NCBI GenBank assembly: GCA_002706885.1
Contig: PAKY01000006.1
Coordinates: 48,421 to 112,420, forward strand
Source of the DNA: Phycisphaerae bacterium
Lineage (GTDB): Bacteria > Planctomycetota > Phycisphaerae > Phycisphaerales > UBA1924
Length of the DNA stretch: 64,000 nt
Direction of reading: 5' to 3'
Within the stretch, counting starts at the first letter, position 1. Every line of letters starts with the position of its first letter. A model generated the notes under the pieces. The model had not been told where the DNA came from. It did not search any database and saw only the letters and a program-made list of their open reading frames with translations. A program made the translations under genes and the position numbers. Positions 62,087 through 64,000 of this stretch are shown here, piece after piece.

Positions 62087-63594
62087 GACGCCGATCGTAC
62101 CGCGACCGCCAAGCCCGCCGGATGGCCGCTGATAGGGGAACCGATAGATATCCGGCAGGGCGGCTGAACGGGGCGTCGAAAGCGGGCGACCGGGATCGAA
62201 CCGGCAACATTCAGCTTGGAAGGCTGACGCTCTACCAATTGAGCTACGCCCGCGAGATCTGGTCCGATGATAGCACAATACGCGTCCAGGGCTCGGTAGC
62301 CACGATTCTGCCGTTCAACTGCCGCTAAGTGGCGGACACTTGATCTGGGTGTTTGTTCGCGATGAAAGGCGTCATTTTGCGGTGTTTCGCGCGCCGACTG
62401 CTGGTGTTTTTGCTGGTGGTGCTGGCGCCGGTACGAGGCGTCGGTGTTGAGGCCAAGACGGCCGAGCGCTGCGGCGGTGTCTGACAGGCCCAGACAGGTG
62501 TAGTGCTTCAGGGTGGTGCGGTAGTCGGCGTGTCGCATGATCTTCTGGGCGATCTGCGGCGCGACTCCCTCGCGTGCGAGCATGGTCCCGAGCGTCGTTC
62601 GCAGCGCGTGCAGGTCGGCGACCCGTCCGTTGGCATCTGGCCTGATGTCCGCCCGCTCGAAGTCCTTTCGACGTGTCAAGTCCGTAACCGCGGTCGCGAA
62701 CACGAGTCCGCAACGTGACGGGGCCTCAATTCGAAGCAACTCTTCGGCGAGCCTGGGGTGCAGTGGTAGCACGTCCGTTCGTTTGGCCTTGCCGAGTGAG
62801 ATCGTGATGCTGGATGCTTCGAAGTCGATGTCTTCCCATGCGAGCCGCAGGAGGTCGCCCTTGCGAAGGCCAGCAAGACAGGCCGCCATGTACCAGGCGG
62901 TGCGGCGACTGGGCCCATGCCGTCGCACATATGCCTCATCTGAGTTGAGCGATTCATCTTGCCGCCTGGCGACGCTGACCAGCCGCTCGAACTCATCGAG
63001 TGTCAACGACCGCCGCACGCGGCGGCGATCGCTTCGTTCATCAAGGGGTTCCACCGATGTCAGCGGGTTTGATGCGAGCCTGTGAGTCTTCACGCACCAC
63101 GAGGCAAACGCGTTGAGTGCTTGCCGACGGAAATTCCGGCTCCTTGCCGAGGGGGCGACCGATTTCCATCGCTGCTCGCCCGTGGCGGGGGCGACACCAT
63201 CGCGGACCGTGCAGCGCATCGAGGACATGTTGGACAGAAGCAGTTCTCCGGTCAGTTGGTTCAGTCGCTCGATACCGGTTTCCTCGCGAAATCGTTCCAA
63301 GTGACGCCGCTTCTCGATCACGTTCTTGTCCGCCTGCCCGACTTGGCGGCACCACGCGAGGTACGCATCGACGTGTGCGTCCACGCCGCTCTTGGCGGCT
63401 TCGGATATCGAAGCGTCCGTGCTCGAGATCAACCCCGACCGGACTTTGGTCGCCACTTCCTCGAGCTGGGCGGCGAGCCGCTCGGCTGATCGACGATCGG
63501 TCGTGCGTGACGATCTTTCGCGACGCTTGCCGCTGTGGTCGAAGTACTGGATCATCCAGTTCTTACGACCGGGGCGTTTAAAGAGTGTTGCCAT
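61978..63594 (-). CDS. Tyrosine recombinase (phage-type integrase) with reading frame running through tRNA-Gly
   Basis: Site-specific recombinase of an integrated element. N-terminal SAM-like core-binding part (AYLAWCRQVGQADKNVIEKR), then the catalytic domain with Arg in LAGLRKGDLLRLAWED, Lys in LGKAKRTDVLPL, HALRTTLGTMLAREG and HADYRTTLKHYTCL, giving R-K-HxxR-H-Y complete. The domain is finished near 62450; the frame has no stop until 61978, passing through tRNA-Gly and into the repressor gene, so only about the first 400 residues should be native. ATG 63594 follows AAGGAG. Confidence 0.88.
   Translation of the reverse strand: MATLFKRPGRKNWMIQYFDHSGKRRERSSRTTDRRSAERLAAQLEEVATKVRSGLISSTDASISEAAKSGVDAHVDAYLAWCRQVGQADKNVIEKRRHLERFREETGIERLNQLTGELLLSNMSSMRCTVRDGVAPATGEQRWKSVAPSARSRNFRRQALNAFASWCVKTHRLASNPLTSVEPLDERSDRRRVRRSLTLDEFERLVSVARRQDESLNSDEAYVRRHGPSRRTAWYMAACLAGLRKGDLLRLAWEDIDFEASSITISLGKAKRTDVLPLHPRLAEELLRIEAPSRCGLVFATAVTDLTRRKDFERADIRPDANGRVADLHALRTTLGTMLAREGVAPQIAQKIMRHADYRTTLKHYTCLGLSDTAAALGRLGLNTDASYRRQHHQQKHQQSARETPQNDAFHREQTPRSSVRHLAAVERQNRGYRALDAYCAIIGPDLAGVAQLVERQPSKLNVAGSIPVARFRRPVQPPCRISIGSPISGHPAGLAVAVRSASWLPRPSKTTSRRSIGSKTRRRRARRPWCGLRRRWA
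62181..62253 (-). tRNA. tRNA-Gly (anticodon TCC)
   Basis: On the minus strand the 73 bases fold as a full tRNA: acceptor GCGGGCG/CGCCCGC, D-arm, anticodon stem with loop CTTCCAA (anticodon TCC, reads GGA), T-arm with TTCGATC, and discriminator T, which is usual for bacterial glycine tRNAs. CCA is not encoded. It is complete despite lying inside the readthrough frame of the integrase gene. Confidence 0.97.
62267..62275 (-). promoter_or_regulatory. Extended -10 element of tRNA-Gly
   Basis: On the minus strand TGCTATCAT (complement of 62267-62275) is a TGN-TATCAT extended -10, ending 14 bases before the tRNA 5' end. No good -35 box is seen. It lies inside the 3' part of the integrase reading frame. 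Confidence 0.4.
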
Positions 63595-63610
63595 GACTTA
63601 CTCCTTCCTT

Positions 63611-63973
63611 CTATCCGCGAGTCGTCCGGCGTGACTCGATCCATCGCTCTAGGTCGATTCGGGAGTAGCGGACGGCCCGGCCAAAGCGAACGTGCGGTAC
63701 CTCACCACACATCCGAAGCTCCCAGAGCTTCCGAGGGCTGATGGCCAGAGCGCCGGCCGCCTCGCGCTCGGTGAGCAGGAGGCGATCGTCCGGGATGCTC
63801 TGAGTAGATGGGTTCGTCGGCGACCGGTCCCGCGGCAGGGGGTCGGTCCCCTGGCTTTCGGATACGGGCAGGGCTTCCGATGGTTCGGGCGACGGCGGAT
63901 GCCGGAGTGGCCTTGGTAACGGCGGACTGGCAACGCACGCGAACAGCGAGGCCTCACGCGATGTGGCTGGCAT
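63611..63973 (-). CDS. Excisionase-like helix-turn-helix protein (MerR/DNA-binding excisionase type)
   Basis: A 120-residue protein. The last 55 residues are a MerR-like excisionase winged helix: LLLTEREAAGALAISPRKLW, then CGEVPHVRFGRAVRYSRIDL and ERWIESRR. The first half is Pro/Ser-rich and probably disordered. Such small proteins control excision direction for the neighbouring tyrosine recombinase. ATG 63973 follows GGGAGGT; an ATG five codons upstream is inside that site. The gene ends 17 nt before the integrase start, so both are likely one transcript. Confidence 0.85.
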   Translation of the reverse strand: MPATSREASLFACVASPPLPRPLRHPPSPEPSEALPVSESQGTDPLPRDRSPTNPSTQSIPDDRLLLTEREAAGALAISPRKLWELRMCGEVPHVRFGRAVRYSRIDLERWIESRRTTRG

Positions 63974-64000
63974 GGCAACACCTCCCATAGGTCGTTGTGA

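Larger units (their letters stand above)
62254..64000 (-). mobile_element. Left end of a probable integrated genomic island beside tRNA-Gly
   Basis: An integrase gene and an excisionase-like HTH gene point the same way and abut tRNA-Gly at its 5' side. The lack of an integrase stop codon before the tRNA suggests that the gene's original 3' end was replaced by chromosome at integration. The other end, with a direct repeat, would lie beyond position 64000. No attachment repeat can be paired inside the window, so the exact border is unknown. Confidence 0.6.

Noticed and set aside
62150..62260. Integrase C-terminal peptide AGVAQLVERQPSKLNVAGSI
   Set aside because: This is the tRNA-Gly gene read as protein; it is not evidence for a longer integrase domain.
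1..64000. CRISPR arrays, insertion sequences and rRNA
   Set aside because: I looked for regularly spaced repeats, transposase motifs and conserved rRNA segments and found none.

Overview
The window is GC-rich and densely packed, and it looks like chromosome of a Planctomycetota bacterium, most likely class Phycisphaerae. The signs are a PEP-CTERM-like sorting tail (VPAPSTLGLAALG followed by an arginine run, near 17700), a secreted protein with a planctomycete-style dockerin end (near 29200), an ECF sigma factor translationally coupled to a Ser/Thr kinase with TPR repeats, an FG-GAP/ASPIC protein, a 1386-residue SecA and an HU protein with a Lys/Ala-rich arm. This assignment rests on gene families only; no rRNA is present.

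Layout. 1-1121: end of a peptide ABC transporter (OppD end, OppF/DppF). 1360-4656 (minus): Tat-exported superoxide dismutase, LURP-one-like protein, tsf and rpsB. 5003-10832: a secreted unknown, thiG, psuG, an HU-like protein, a 2-hydroxyacid dehydrogenase, an aspartyl-protease lipoprotein and a TSCPD protein. 11080-16883: a possible small exported protein, giant secA, a lone pseudopilin and tRNA-Pro(CGG) with its own terminator. 17021-23471: DinB-like protein, PEP-CTERM-like protein, DEAD-box helicase, FG-GAP/ASPIC protein, SRPBCC protein and aldo/keto reductase. 23498-29324: sigma factor and kinase pair, divergent from a dockerin-tailed exported protein.

29393-43644 is a sensing and envelope-stress region. 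A BLUF photoreceptor is divergent from an ANTAR protein whose receiver domain has lost its phosphorylation residues. Two divergent sets of small envelope genes follow (entericidin, DUF1328, acidic lipoprotein, PA2169 family; DUF883-like, holin-like), the second leading into an OmpR-type response regulator and histidine kinase. Next come a protein with an ethylene-receptor-type copper-binding membrane domain but no kinase, a PRC-barrel protein, a lipid kinase and phosphoesterase pair, a DUF4112 protein and a chemotaxis receptor.

43953-55813 is a nearly complete Tad (tight adherence, Flp pilus) locus in two divergent arms: TadG-like, TadE, prepilin peptidase and Flp pilin on the minus strand, CpaB-CpaC-CpaE-CpaF-TadB-TadC-lipoprotein-TadD on the plus strand. 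Most plus-strand genes overlap by 4 nt, so they are probably one operon.

55821-62086 (minus) is a manganese/zinc/iron-type uptake locus: MntR/ScaR-like repressor, outer-membrane channel candidate, lipoprotein binding protein, ATPase and two membrane permeases. Each permease carries its own C-terminal DtxR-like module. A promoter whose -35 box lies inside an inverted repeat sits between repressor and transporter genes.

62181-64000: tRNA-Gly(TCC), then a tyrosine recombinase whose reading frame has no stop before the tRNA, and an excisionase-like HTH protein. This looks like the left end of a genomic island that continues past the window. I found no CRISPR array, rRNA, insertion sequence or riboswitch.
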